Shown: positions 31,816 to 42,617, counted from the first letter of the stretch. The stretch: 64,000 nt of DNA from Paenibacillus algorifonticola (GCF_000971975.1 NZ_LAQO01000011.1:1-64000), one strand, 5' to 3'. A program made the numbers and translations. The notes: generated by a model from the sequence alone, not told the origin.

Positions 31816-32289
31816 GGATGTGTATGCAAACCGGAGTCGGTCTGCTGCTCCTTTCTTAGCGTCTATTCAAGGGCAATCTCATTTGCCGATTCAAGGCTGG
31901 GGACCCGCAGCCTGTGATTGTTGCTGGGGCCACGCAGCGTGGGACTTACACCATTTTGTGAGGACTGAGGTTCCGCTATTCTGGCTTTTGATCCGATTTC
32001 AGGCCGTAAGCGGACAGGAGATCCGTTATCGCCCGCATTCTCCCGTCAAAATGGCCATCTGCAGCATATTAGCGGCTCCTGTGTCCGCAGCCTGTGCAAT
32101 AACCCATAATACTGTTGAAATAGCGGCTCCTGTGTCCGCCAAGACTAGCTTTGTACAGGGAGTAAACCCTTGATACGAAGAAGATAAAGCCGCCTTTCGG
32201 TACGTAGGTTCACATTCATAAGGGGGGACATTCCCGGTAGGAGAGGGAATACGTTCGAAGCGGGCTCGCTTACCTTTGCATACACACCC
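31816..32289 (-). mobile_element. MITE-like element, copy B (complete)
   Basis: A 474-bp element without coding capacity, bounded by terminal inverted repeats GGATGTGTATGCAAA (left, 31816) and TTTGCATACACACCC (right, to 32289), identical apart from one base. TA dinucleotides flank it on both sides (31814-31815, 32290-32291), as expected for a TA target duplication made by IS630/Tc1-mariner-type transposases. Copy A at 27377 is the same element in the opposite orientation. No transposase is present in the window, so it must have moved with one encoded elsewhere. Confidence 0.82.
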
Positions 32290-32975
32290 TAATCCATTGC
32301 TATTCGATTGATTTTATTTATTTCGCTTAGCATATAGTCGGCAAAGTCCGTTAACTTTTCACGATTTAATGCAGTGCTATCTTCGCTTCCGCTATATTCA
32401 TTCAGACAGTGCTGAATAATCGGTCGATACTCGGAAGGCAATGCCTGCATTCCCCAGTCTCCGCCTTCTTTTTTAGAAGATACTGCACCTTCTCTTAGAT
32501 AGAATAGAACCCGGCATAGATTTAAGGATATGTACATAGGTGTTTCAATAATATCCGTTGACGCATGTTGAACATCATAGAGGATCGACTTCATATAAAA
32601 TCGCTCGTCAATGGGCTGGAAAACTTCACGAATGGCTTTGCCGTATAAAGCAATCCCTCGATGAAAATCAGAATAATGGAATTCAAAGGGCGTCGGATAC
32701 ACAAATTGCTTCAGGTAAGCTTCCAGAATAATGCTTCATTCAATTCCACGATCATTAGGCATGCTTTCGTGGAGCTTTAGAAGCTTTTTTGCAATACGCT
32801 TATTCGTTTCAGTCGACAATGCTTCTTGTGCGACGATTAATAAATCAATATCACTTTTATGCGTGTTAAAGCATCCCATTGCCAAAGAACCATGTAAATA
32901 AATACCGACCAAATTGTCGCCCATTTCCTCATTAAACAACGCTACCGCTCTATCTAAATAATACGCAGTGTCCAA
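32289..32975 (-). pseudogene. Aminoglycoside nucleotidyltransferase gene with in-frame stop
   Basis: The N-terminal part (from TTG at 32975, after AAGGGGGGG) has the nucleotidyltransferase core YLHGSLAMGCFNTHKSDIDLLIV, with GS and DxD metal ligands. It stops at a TGA at 32736-32738. The same frame continues at once with SIILEAYLKQFVYPTPFEFH and the helical C-terminal domain (LNLCRVLFYLREGAVSSKKEGGDW, LPSEYRPIIQHCLNEY) typical of AadA/ANT(9)-like enzymes that adenylylate spectinomycin or streptomycin. One base change explains the break. The final TAG is built from the last base of MITE copy B and its target duplication. Probably inactive unless the stop is misread or a sequencing error. Confidence 0.82.
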
Positions 32976-33206
32976 TGGAACCCCCCCCTTCTAAATAAAC
33001 ATAGGATCCATAAATGGTATGTGTTCTCATTTTAGCTGTCAATTTATGAGCAGCAAAACGAATGGAACGGCGCGGTTGAAAATAGGTTGAGCATGGTGGA
33101 AGGCAAAGTTTCCGCTATTGAATCTTCAGAATTCCTTTAATTTCCCCCTTACTTTATATTCAGATTTTTTGGATAGCATAAGGACAGTGAAATAAAGGGG
33201 GATACG

Positions 33207-33791
33207 ATGATGATAAATGTAAACAGTTGGAAACAGGGGAAACTGCTTTTTCTAAATAAATTTTTGCGCTCGCCCAGACAAATCGGCAGTGTAACGCCAA
33301 GCTCAAAATTTCTCGCGAAAAAAATGCTGGAGTCAGTTCCCTGGAACGAAGCAACGAGTGTTGCGGAGCTGGGAGCCGGAACTGGTGCGATAACCAAATA
33401 CATTCAAGCAGCCAAAAAGAAGGCCACTAAGGTTATCCTTTTTGAAAAAGATCCTTATATGCGTGAACAATTGCAGGAGCATTATCCCGAATTTTCAAGC
33501 TATGAGGACAGCAGCTATCTCCAGGCATCGCTACATACTGAAGCGATCAAGCAGTTGGACTGCATTATTAGCGGACTGCCATTTTCCAATTTCCCGCAAA
33601 CGATGCGAGACAAGCTGATGGAGCAAATTCTCGTATCCCTTAAAGATGACGGTCTATTCATTGCTTTTCAATATTCCTTGCAGATGAGATCGCAGCTTAA
33701 AGAGCATTTTGAAATTGAAAAAATTACATTCGTGCCCTTAAACGTGCCTCCCGCATTTGTATATGTTTGCCGTAAAAAGGAGGTGCGGTAA
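33207..33791 (+). CDS. Small SAM-dependent methyltransferase, phospholipid N-methyltransferase-like
   Basis: A 194-residue class I methyltransferase with SAM motif I VAELGAGTGAITKYI and an acidic post-I residue in VILFEKDP. The start KFLRSPRQIGSVTPSSKFLAKKM is the pattern shared by PmtA-like phospholipid N-methyltransferases and the rRNA adenine dimethylase superfamily. Motif IV is DCIISGLPFSNFP, with the NLPY/SGLPF loop of this group. GGGGGAT precedes paired ATGs at 33207 and 33210. It is monocistronic, and the only neighbour close by is the convergent kinase at 33835. The substrate (phosphatidylethanolamine, other lipid or RNA) cannot be decided from the sequence. Confidence 0.8.
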   Translation: MMINVNSWKQGKLLFLNKFLRSPRQIGSVTPSSKFLAKKMLESVPWNEATSVAELGAGTGAITKYIQAAKKKATKVILFEKDPYMREQLQEHYPEFSSYEDSSYLQASLHTEAIKQLDCIISGLPFSNFPQTMRDKLMEQILVSLKDDGLFIAFQYSLQMRSQLKEHFEIEKITFVPLNVPPAFVYVCRKKEVR

Positions 33792-33834
33792 TAGGCGAGA
33801 CATTATGAAGAGCAAGCTGGGGAACTCAAAGCCG

Positions 33835-34902
33835 CTACTGTGGGCGCTTAAATTCGGCGCAAAACGCATAATGCCCCTGATGATGGTTAAGCCAGATTCG
33901 TCCATTGTGCAGCTCGACGATATGTTTAGCAATCGATAGACCAAGGCCAAATCCCGCAGGCATATGGGCATGGTTGCGGGAGGGCTCCATTTTATAAAAA
34001 CGCTCAAACAATTGATCCTCCTGCTCCTTCGTAATCGGTTGGCCCACATTCTCAACGCTTAAAGTAATTCGTCCTTCTTGAACAAAAAGCTGTACGGTGA
34101 TTTCTCCGGGCTTCACGGAAAATTTCAAGGCATTCATTAATAAATTGTCGATCGCTCTGACCATTTTTCCAGTATCCATAAGAGCAATGACAGGTGCAGC
34201 AGGCAAAGCTTTTTTTATTAAAATGTTCTGTTCCTGAGCTACAGGTTCAAATTCAGTAACAAGCTGCGCCAATAATCTGTTGAAATCGATTTCCTGAAAA
34301 GATAAATGGACATCCGGGTCGCTAAGCCGCGTATATTCGAATAAATCGTCAATTAGCTTTTTCAACTGCTGGGTTTTGTTATAAGCATTATCGATATACC
34401 TTTCTTGCTCCTGAACATCTTGGAAGGAGTGGGTTTTCAATAAATCCAGATAGCCGATAATGCTGGTCAGCGGTGTTCGCAAGTCATGCGAAACGGAGGT
34501 GATCAGTTCCATTTTGGATTTTTCCAGCTGTCGCTCCCGCTCCAGCTTGCTTTGCAATTGTTCCGCCATATGATTGATATTTTGTGCTACATGCCCTAAT
34601 TCATCCTGGCTGGATAATGGAATCCGGTAGCTTAAATTACCGAAGGACATTGCTTTGAGGCCATCGGTAATGGTCTTGAAATAACGGATCGTACGGCGGG
34701 TCATTAATAAGAAGCTGAACCAAAAAGAGAGCACAAAAATGCCTAAAGGCAAAAATTTATAAATAAAACCTGATTGGGGTCGCTGCATGGAATAGATCGT
34801 GCTGAATAAAGTAGCAAGTATAAGGCTGAAAATAAAAGCCCAAAGCATCTGGACGCGAATGCTTTTTTTACCGTATAAATAAGTCCATAGCTTATTTTTC
34901 AA
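33835..34902 (-). CDS. VanS-like sensor histidine kinase
   Basis: A 355-residue kinase with two closely spaced membrane helices (about 20-38 and 50-68) and a very short outer loop, then HAMP (69-122). The dimerisation domain has SVSHDLRTPLTSIIGYLDLL with His139, and the ATPase has NLLMNALKFS, VENVGQPI in place of the usual DxGxG box, and GFGLGLSIAKHI. The short loop suggests sensing within the membrane. It overlaps the regulator by 11 bases. Related pairs respond to cell-wall antibiotics, but no resistance enzyme is adjacent here. Confidence 0.9.
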   Translation of the reverse strand: MKNKLWTYLYGKKSIRVQMLWAFIFSLILATLFSTIYSMQRPQSGFIYKFLPLGIFVLSFWFSFLLMTRRTIRYFKTITDGLKAMSFGNLSYRIPLSSQDELGHVAQNINHMAEQLQSKLERERQLEKSKMELITSVSHDLRTPLTSIIGYLDLLKTHSFQDVQEQERYIDNAYNKTQQLKKLIDDLFEYTRLSDPDVHLSFQEIDFNRLLAQLVTEFEPVAQEQNILIKKALPAAPVIALMDTGKMVRAIDNLLMNALKFSVKPGEITVQLFVQEGRITLSVENVGQPITKEQEDQLFERFYKMEPSRNHAHMPAGFGLGLSIAKHIVELHNGRIWLNHHQGHYAFCAEFKRPQ

Positions 34903-35587
34903 TTTTGTATCCCACTCCCCAGACCGTTTTAATATATTGCGGCTCTCTAGGATTGACCTCGATTTTCTCGCGGATGTTGCGTATATGAACCATCACTGTA
35001 TTTTCTGAATAAAACGCGGTATGTTCCTTCCACACGCTTTGATAGATTTTATCGACGTTAAAAACTTGCCCCCGGTGCATCGCTAATAATTCCAGAATGG
35101 AAAATTCAATAGGGGTTAACGATTTTTCATGGCCGCGCACGACAACGCTATGCTGGTCTCGATTAATGACCAAATCATCCATAGCTATTTCAGAGTCATT
35201 TATGGCGGGCTTTCTGGAAGTGAAATGCTGCCGCCTGATTTGGGCTTTTACCCGAGCAATCAGCTCAAGAGGGTTAAATGGTTTCGTTACATAATCGTCT
35301 GCGCCTGTGGAAAGACCCATAATTTTATCTAAATCCTCCCCTTTAGCAGAGAGCATAATAATAGGAACATTCGATATTTCACGGATTTTGAGGCAAGCTT
35401 GAATGCCATCCAAATGAGGCATCATAATATCGAGAATAATCAGATCAATATTCTCCTGCTGAACCATTTTCAAAGCCTGCGTCCCGTCCTCCGCTTCCCG
35501 CACAAGGTAGCCTTCATTCCGCAAATAAATGTGAATGACGTCGCGAATTTCCTGTTCATCTTCAGCTACTAAAATGGTCATTTTCAT
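34892..35587 (-). CDS. VanR-like response regulator
   Basis: A 231-residue OmpR-family regulator: receiver with VAEDEQ, Asp53 in IILDIMMP and Lys in VTKPFN; winged helix with SLTPIEFSILELLAMHRGQVF and YIKTVWGVGYKIEK. A GGAGAT site lies eight bases from the ATG. Direct repeats at 35728-35756 upstream are probable autoregulatory sites. Target genes outside this operon are not evident. Confidence 0.92.
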   Translation of the reverse strand: MKMTILVAEDEQEIRDVIHIYLRNEGYLVREAEDGTQALKMVQQENIDLIILDIMMPHLDGIQACLKIREISNVPIIMLSAKGEDLDKIMGLSTGADDYVTKPFNPLELIARVKAQIRRQHFTSRKPAINDSEIAMDDLVINRDQHSVVVRGHEKSLTPIEFSILELLAMHRGQVFNVDKIYQSVWKEHTAFYSENTVMVHIRNIREKIEVNPREPQYIKTVWGVGYKIEK

Positions 35588-35727
35588 GAAGCTATCTCCT
35601 TTAAATCGCTTTCTGATTTGGCAGAAATAATTGGATGAGGACTACGGCTGCCGTCGGTGTGAGAGCGATCCACAGCAAGCGTATTCCGTAAGTATAGACG
35701 ATATCTCTTTGGATTTTAATAAGGTAA

Positions 35728-35756
35728 TTCTGAAGTTATTCTGAAGATTATCTTCA
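35728..35756 (-). promoter_or_regulatory. Direct repeats, probable OmpR-type binding site
   Basis: TTCTGAAG occurs at 35728-35735 and again at 35739-35746, 11 bases apart, followed by the complement CTTCAG at 35751-35756. An 11-base period is the usual spacing for OmpR-family regulators. It is 140 bases upstream of the VanR-like gene. The remaining 335-base gap (35588-35922) shows only the ribosome site of the next gene. Confidence 0.55.
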
Positions 35757-35922
35757 GTAAGTCCGGCCATTTTCTAAGGCATTCAGTCGGCAAGTTCAAG
35801 CAATCGTGACAAATTCGTTACTTATGGCAGGAAAGTGGCGGTACGCTTATCGTTAGCACTGGCTTTATGCAGGGCAAATCCCTTATAATGCTAGATAGAA
35901 ATGTTATGGGGGAGTGTATCGC

Positions 35923-36123
35923 GTGAGTTTAGTAGATGTCAGCAATGTATCGCCAGCGTTATTTATTTTGGGCGTCGTTTTTTTGCTGCTCATTTTCGGA
36001 TTGCTGAGCTTTGGCATTTTACGTATGTTCGGGCAGCGGTTCCGTTCCGGCTGGATATGCATCGGTGGGGCAGTTGTCAGCTTCGTTGTATTTATGTGGA
36101 TATTAAATCGATGGTTCCTGTAG
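35923..36123 (+). CDS. Small membrane protein, two helices
   Basis: A 66-residue protein with two membrane helices (about 10-30 and 42-62) joined by a short basic loop (RMFGQRFRSG). Not recognised. The GTG at 35923 lies eight bases after GGGGGAG. A GTG nine bases earlier overlaps that site. It is followed 34 bases later by another small membrane protein, so the two probably form one transcript ended by the hairpin at 36399. Confidence 0.65.
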   Translation: MSLVDVSNVSPALFILGVVFLLLIFGLLSFGILRMFGQRFRSGWICIGGAVVSFVVFMWILNRWFL

Positions 36124-36157
36124 CCCAGGGATTTTGCGGTTAGAGGGGGCCTTCAGC

Positions 36158-36382
36158 ATGTTTTGGACAGCGGTATGGTTTATTGTAAATATGTTTTTTG
36201 TGACCTCATTAATTTTATTTCTATTTATGCAGCGCTCCTATACGCTCGCCAAGCTGGAGCCGGGCAACGGGGACAAGCTTCGCAAGGCGCACATGAGACG
36301 GCTGGCGTTCGGAATGATAAGCCTGATTTTGTTTGTCGCAATGGTCGCCAGCTTCCTCATTAATATGCGGTTGAACGGTTAA
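36158..36382 (+). CDS. Small membrane protein, two helices
   Basis: A 74-residue protein with two membrane helices (about 3-22 and 48-69) and a charged cytosolic loop with LAKLEPGNGDKLRKAHMRR. Not recognised. An AGAGGGGG site is eight bases from the ATG at 36158. The earlier ATG at 36134 overlaps that site. It is paired with the small gene before it. Confidence 0.65.
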   Translation: MFWTAVWFIVNMFFVTSLILFLFMQRSYTLAKLEPGNGDKLRKAHMRRLAFGMISLILFVAMVASFLINMRLNG

Positions 36383-36398
36383 AATAGCAGCGGCAGGA

Positions 36399-36427
36399 AG
36401 GCTCTCATTGACGAGAGTCTTTTTTTT
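36399..36427 (+). terminator. Terminator of the small membrane protein pair
   Basis: AGGCTCTC pairs with GAGAGTCT (one G-T pair) over a six-base loop, with eight T residues after it. Confidence 0.8.
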
Positions 36428-36474
36428 CGGCATTATTGGGAGAAAGAGAATTTCAGAAGTAGGAGGTTTGTCGC

Positions 36475-36936
36475 ATGAGTACACATGCACATTCACATAC
36501 GCATACGATTGAAGATATTGTGAGAATCATGTCGAGCCAAGGCCTGCGCATCACCGACCAGCGCAAGACGCTTGCCAAGCTATTCGCAGAATCGCCGGGC
36601 TACTTGGCCCCTAAGGACGTTTATGAATACATGGGCAAGTCCTATTCCGGACTTAGCTTTGATACGGTATACCGCAACTTGCGCGTAATGGAGGAACTGG
36701 GCGTACTGGAGCAGGTGGTGTTTGAGGAGGGCGTCAAGTTCAAGCTCCATTGCCGCGAGCATGACCATCACCATCATATGATTTGTCTGAACTGCGGCAA
36801 AACGTACCCGATTATGTGCTGCCCAATGGAACAGACGACTGCGCCCGCTGACTTCCGAATCGTCAAGCACAAGTTTGAAGTATTCGGTTATTGTAAAGAC
36901 TGTGACCAGGAAGAAGCAGCAGCGGCTCAAAGCTAA
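36475..36936 (+). CDS. zur: Fur-family metalloregulator, probably Zur
   Basis: A 153-residue Fur-family repressor. The winged helix (about 12-85) has [30 protein letters not shown] and [19 protein letters not shown]. The dimer domain has the metal-site segment [20 protein letters not shown] and a second Cys pair CKDC, giving the structural zinc CxxC-CxxC site. The N-terminus is His-rich (HAHSHTHT). Zur rather than Fur or PerR is suggested by the zinc ABC operon 3 kb downstream with a Fur-family-type operator. PerR and Fur cannot be excluded on sequence alone. It overlaps yidD by one base (TAATG). Confidence 0.8.
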   Translation: MSTHAHSHTHTIEDIVRIMSSQGLRITDQRKTLAKLFAESPGYLAPKDVYEYMGKSYSGLSFDTVYRNLRVMEELGVLEQVVFEEGVKFKLHCREHDHHHHMICLNCGKTYPIMCCPMEQTTAPADFRIVKHKFEVFGYCKDCDQEEAAAAQS

Positions 36937-37205
36937 TGGAAAAAAGACCTGTTGCCAGACGTGTATTTCAGGCGCCGATTCATTTTTACCGCAAAGCGAT
37001 TTCACCGCATTTGCCGCCTTCCTGCCGCTTTGCTCCAACATGCTCCGCCTATGCGTTGGAAGCCATTGAGAAGCATGGCGTGCTTAGGGGCTCATGGCTT
37101 GCGGCTCGGCGGATTAGCCGCTGTCATCCGTTTCACGCTGGCGGTTACGACCCGGTTCCTCCCGTAAGGGGCGGGAAACAGAGCGATGGGGAGAAGCCTA
37201 CTTGA
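36936..37205 (+). CDS. yidD: YidD membrane protein insertion efficiency factor
   Basis: An 89-residue member of the YidD family, which assists insertion of membrane proteins by YidC. Diagnostic residues are present: [59 protein letters not shown], with the three conserved Cys. The N-terminal part forms an amphipathic helix that associates with the membrane. It is translationally coupled to the Fur-family gene. Its stop overlaps the -35 box of the metG promoter. Confidence 0.95.
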   Translation: MEKRPVARRVFQAPIHFYRKAISPHLPPSCRFAPTCSAYALEAIEKHGVLRGSWLAARRISRCHPFHAGGYDPVPPVRGGKQSDGEKPT

Positions 37206-37231
37206 CAGAAGGGCTGGCGGTTCGGTATATT
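37202..37231 (+). promoter_or_regulatory. Promoter of the metG T-box leader
   Basis: TTGACA (37202-37207, overlapping the yidD stop) and TATATT (37226-37231) with 18-base spacing lie just upstream of the T-box structure. Confidence 0.8.
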
Positions 37232-37242
37232 TTGTCATATAT

Positions 37243-37563
37243 GAGTCTGATGAGTGGATAAGTACAATGGAAGCTGCGTCGCAGAGAGCCGGGCAATAAG
37301 GTGCGAGCCGGTACGGGCGAAGTTGGAATATGGTCCTGGAGGATCTGTCTTTGAGCAGCGCGAGATGGCTGGGCTTGACCAGTCGGGAGCGGGTAAGAGG
37401 GCAGCGTTTGACCGGCGTTAACGGTATTGTCCGCCTTCAATCGGCGGCACACGAAGCCATTGCATCTTTTTCTGTGAATCAGGAGAATGTGCAAGGGGAA
37501 TTTGGGTGGTACCACGTGAGTTTTATACTCTCGTCCCATGTTGGACGGGAGTTTTTTGCGTTT
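37243..37563 (+). ncRNA. T-box riboswitch controlling metG
   Basis: A tRNA-sensing leader. It has the Stem I start GATGAGTGGATAAGTACAA, the distal AGAGAGCC...GGTGCGAGCCGG elements, and an ATG triplet at 37330-37332 in GGAATATGGTCC, which serves as Met specifier. The T-box sequence with TGGGTGGTACCACG (37503-37516) is the antiterminator part that pairs with uncharged tRNA. The terminator is a nine-bp stem 37528-37536/37543-37551 plus six T residues. Uncharged tRNA-Met would stop termination and raise methionyl-tRNA synthetase. Confidence 0.93.
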
Positions 37564-37590
37564 TTTATGTGTTTTTTAATCGAAATTTAG

Positions 37591-39618
<2,028 letters not shown>

Positions 39619-39648
39619 AAGGAAATGCAGTAAAGCAAGCAGTATAGG

Positions 39649-39688
39649 AGAGAACCGTACGGAGCTAATCCGTTGCGGTTCTCTTTTT
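39649..39688 (+). terminator. Terminator of metG
   Basis: AGAGAACCG pairs with CGGTTCTCT around an 18-base loop, followed by five T residues. Confidence 0.85.
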
Positions 39689-39781
39689 ACCATATGAGGG
39701 AAGCGGGGGCGGAATAGACACACAACTGCCATACTCGCTTGGCGATCTGCTCAGAAGAGACCGGGAACCTACGAATAGCAG

Positions 39782-39833
39782 TTGACAGTGATGCCAAGCA
39801 CTCGTATAATCTGAACGTAATCATAACGATTAC
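39782..39833 (+). promoter_or_regulatory. Consensus promoter and probable Zur operator of the zinc operon
   Basis: TTGACA (39782-39787), 17 bases, TATAAT (39805-39810): a fully consensus sigma-A promoter. At the transcription start lies the inverted repeat GTAATC-N5-GATTAC (39817-39833), resembling the TCGTAATnATTACGA core of Bacillus Zur sites. Such a strong promoter would need tight repression. Confidence 0.8.
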
Positions 39834-39873
39834 TAAAAGAAAACGGTTTTCACAGAAATGGAGCATTTGCGAA

Positions 39874-40905
39874 ATGAAAAATTTATTTTCAAGCAAGAAA
39901 TTAACGGCTATGGCCGCTTTATTGATGTCTGTTGTACTTGTGCTGTCCGCATGCGGCAGTAATTCGAATTCTTCCATCGTAGAAGGCAAGACGAATGTCG
40001 TGACTAGTTTTTATCCGCTCTATTATTTCGCCTCAGAAATTGGCGGTGAATATGTCAATGTTGTCAACCTGATCCCGGCAGGAGTGGAGCCGCATGATTG
40101 GACGCCGAAAAGCCAGGATCTGAGCACTGCTTCCAAAGCGCAGCTGTTTCTGTACAATGGTGCAGGACTGGAAGGCTGGACGGACAGCTTTTTGAAAGGA
40201 TTGCCTAATGATCAGACGATCATTACGGCCGAAATGAGCAAGGGCGTAGAGCTGATTCAAGGCAATCCAGAAGAAGAGCATGACCACAGCGCTGAAACGG
40301 CTGAGGAGCATGCGGATCATGAAGAGCATGGCGATGAGGCAGAAGGCGCAGCTGCGGACGAGCATGATCATGAGCACGCCCTGGATGTCGATCCGCATAC
40401 TTGGGTGAGTCCGAAATCGGCAATCATTATGGCTGAAAATGTGAAAAACAGCCTCATTCAAGTGGACAGCGCCCACAAAACCGAATATGAGGCGAATTAT
40501 GAAGCGCTGCATAGCAAGCTTGCAGCACTCGATGCGAAGTTCGAGCAGGAGCTGTCCAAGACGACGATGAAGGATATTGTGGTATCCCATCAGGCGTTTG
40601 GTTATTTGGCCCGCGACTATGGCTTGACGCAAACGGCTATAATGGGATTATCGGCTGATGCAGAGCCTAGAGCGCAGGATTTGCTGAACATCGCCAAATA
40701 TGTGAAGGAAAAAGGCATTCGCTATATTTTCTTCGAGGAGCTTGTATCTCCGGCGCTTGCGGATACATTGGCGAGCGAAGCGAAGGTCGACACCTTGATG
40801 CTCAATCCGGTAGAAGGGCTGACGCCTGAGCAGGAGAAAAACGGCGATACCTACATTACGCTGATGGAAGCGAATTTGCAAAATCTCTTGAAAGCACTGA
40901 AATAG
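39874..40905 (+). CDS. znuA: Zinc ABC transporter substrate-binding lipoprotein
   Basis: A 343-residue cluster 9 metal-binding protein. It has a signal peptide and lipobox LSAC, then the first zinc His in GVEPHDWTPKSQD. A His/Asp/Glu-rich loop (about 130-175, many HD and EH pairs) is typical of zinc rather than manganese binders. Further metal ligands lie in DPHTWVSP and VSHQAFGYLARDYGL. The ATG at 39874 is the start that gives a proper signal peptide. A longer frame from 39739 runs through the promoter and is rejected. It heads the zinc operon with ATPase and permease genes. Znu versus Adc naming is a convention only. Confidence 0.9.
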   Translation: MKNLFSSKKLTAMAALLMSVVLVLSACGSNSNSSIVEGKTNVVTSFYPLYYFASEIGGEYVNVVNLIPAGVEPHDWTPKSQDLSTASKAQLFLYNGAGLEGWTDSFLKGLPNDQTIITAEMSKGVELIQGNPEEEHDHSAETAEEHADHEEHGDEAEGAAADEHDHEHALDVDPHTWVSPKSAIIMAENVKNSLIQVDSAHKTEYEANYEALHSKLAALDAKFEQELSKTTMKDIVVSHQAFGYLARDYGLTQTAIMGLSADAEPRAQDLLNIAKYVKEKGIRYIFFEELVSPALADTLASEAKVDTLMLNPVEGLTPEQEKNGDTYITLMEANLQNLLKALK

Positions 40906-40978
40906 TTAAACGGCGCTTTATAAATGATATAATCAGGGAAGTATAGCAATATAGTAAAGAGCAAGGGAGGTTAACAGG

Positions 40979-41824
40979 ATGCAACAAATGACAGAGATGC
41001 TGCCAGAAACGGACGTGCTGCCTGGCCCAGCAGGAGACTGCCATCAGGATATTATATCGCTGGAGGGCGTTACCTTCTCGTACCAGCAGCAGCGCGTCAT
41101 TACTGGGCTTAATCTGAGCGTTCGCGAGCGTGATTTTATCGGGCTGATTGGCTCGAACGGCGCGGGAAAAACGACGCTGCTCAAAATGATCGTCGGCTTG
41201 CTGAGGCCGGAGAGCGGCGTCATTCGTTTGTTCGGCGAGCCTGTAGGCCAGTTTAAGGCATGGGAAAAAATCGGTTATGTGCCGCAGAAAAATGCGTTTA
41301 ATCCGCTTTTTCCAGCTACGGTTCGTGAAGTGGTGCTATCCGGCCTTTACGGCCGCAATAAGCTGTTTCGCCGCATTACGAAGAGCGATCACTTAAAGGC
41401 AGATGATGCCCTGCATGCAATGAAAATTGAGGATTTGGCGGACAAGCGGATCGGCCAGCTATCCGGTGGTCAGCAGCAGCGGGCTTTTCTGGCGCGGGCG
41501 CTCATTAACAATCCGTCGCTGCTTATTTTGGATGAGCCTACGGTAGGGATCGACGCGGAGACGCAGGAAAGCTTTTTCCATATGATCAAGCATATGCACC
41601 AGCATCATAACATTACCTTTCTGATGGTGTCCCATGATATGGAGATGATCCGCACTTATTTGGGGCTGCATCAGGCAGCGCAAAGCGGAAAGCTGAAATT
41701 TTATAAAAAGCATTCGCATGATTTGCAAAATTGCGCGCAAGATGATCTGACTCACAGCCTGCGCGGGCTTCGTCAGGAAATGGATAGTAGAGAAGAGGTT
41801 GTTCAGGTTGGAGATCGTTACTAG
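40979..41824 (+). CDS. znuC: Zinc ABC transporter ATPase
   Basis: A 281-residue ATPase of the metal-importer cluster. Walker A GSNGAGKTT, Q-loop in YVPQKNAFNPLFPATVREVV (family-typical), signature LSGGQQQRAFLARAL, Walker B LLILDEPTVGID and H-loop SHD. AAGGGAGG lies upstream of the ATG. Its end overlaps the permease start by 17 bases. It powers uptake with the subunits at 39874 and 41808. Confidence 0.95.
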   Translation: MQQMTEMLPETDVLPGPAGDCHQDIISLEGVTFSYQQQRVITGLNLSVRERDFIGLIGSNGAGKTTLLKMIVGLLRPESGVIRLFGEPVGQFKAWEKIGYVPQKNAFNPLFPATVREVVLSGLYGRNKLFRRITKSDHLKADDALHAMKIEDLADKRIGQLSGGQQQRAFLARALINNPSLLILDEPTVGIDAETQESFFHMIKHMHQHHNITFLMVSHDMEMIRTYLGLHQAAQSGKLKFYKKHSHDLQNCAQDDLTHSLRGLRQEMDSREEVVQVGDRY

Positions 41825-42617
41825 CGAATTTTTTCAAAGGGCGCTGATTGGCGGCTTGCTTATCGGAGTGACGGCGCCGCTTATGGGCATTTTTCTCGTG
41901 CTGCGCCGTTTGTCCATGATTGGCGATACGCTGTCGCATGTATCCATTGCGGGCGTTGCGCTTGGCTTCTTGATTGGAGTGTATCCGGTTGCGGTAGGCT
42001 TGGTATTCGCTGTTGCAGCGTCGTTTGCGATCGAAAAGCTAAGGAAAGCTTATAAATCATATGCCGAGCTGTCGATTGCGATTATTATGTCGGGCGGCGT
42101 TGCGCTGGCTTCGATTCTGTTCACGATGGGCAAGGGCTTTAATGTCAATGTCACCGGCTATTTATTTGGCAGCATTTACACGCTGAGCAACATCGATTTA
42201 ATTACGATTGCAGTGGTAACGGTTGTTGTTCTTGTAGCCATCAGGCTGCAGGTGAAGGAGCTGTTTTTGCTCACTTTTGATGAGGATGCAGCAGCTGTGA
42301 GCGGGTTGCCGGTCCGTTTTTATAATGTTATGATTAGCGTGCTAACCGCACTTGTCATTAGTGCTTCCATCAAAATCGTTGGAGCACTGCTTGTGTCTGC
42401 GCTGCTGACGATTCCAGCGGCCTGCAGCCTTATTATTGCGCGCAGCTTTCGGCAGAGCATTATTACCGTCGTCATTATTGGTGAAATTGCCGTTATTTGC
42501 GGCTTGATGATTGCAGGGATTTGGAATTTGGCTCCTGGCGGCACAATTGTGCTTCTGCTGATCGTTATTTTGCTGGGCTTACTGCTGTTCAAGCGGGGAA
42601 TTAGAACAGGGAGTTAA
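41808..42617 (+). CDS. znuB: Zinc ABC transporter permease
   Basis: A 269-residue permease with about eight membrane helices of the ZnuB/MntB family. It has FFQRALIGGLLIGVTAPLMGIFLVLRRLSMIGDTLSHVSIAGVALG at the N-terminus and the cytosolic coupling helix VKELFLLTFDEDAAAVSGLP. TTG at 41808 lies nine bases after GAAGAGG. The TTG at 41799 abuts the site and is less likely. Translation is coupled to the ATPase gene. Confidence 0.93.
   Translation: MEIVTSEFFQRALIGGLLIGVTAPLMGIFLVLRRLSMIGDTLSHVSIAGVALGFLIGVYPVAVGLVFAVAASFAIEKLRKAYKSYAELSIAIIMSGGVALASILFTMGKGFNVNVTGYLFGSIYTLSNIDLITIAVVTVVVLVAIRLQVKELFLLTFDEDAAAVSGLPVRFYNVMISVLTALVISASIKIVGALLVSALLTIPAACSLIIARSFRQSIITVVIIGEIAVICGLMIAGIWNLAPGGTIVLLLIVILLGLLLFKRGIRTGS

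Noticed and set aside
32736-32738. In-frame TGA as selenocysteine
   Set aside because: No selenocysteine insertion structure or Sec-pathway gene is visible, and the enzyme family has no Cys or Sec at this place.
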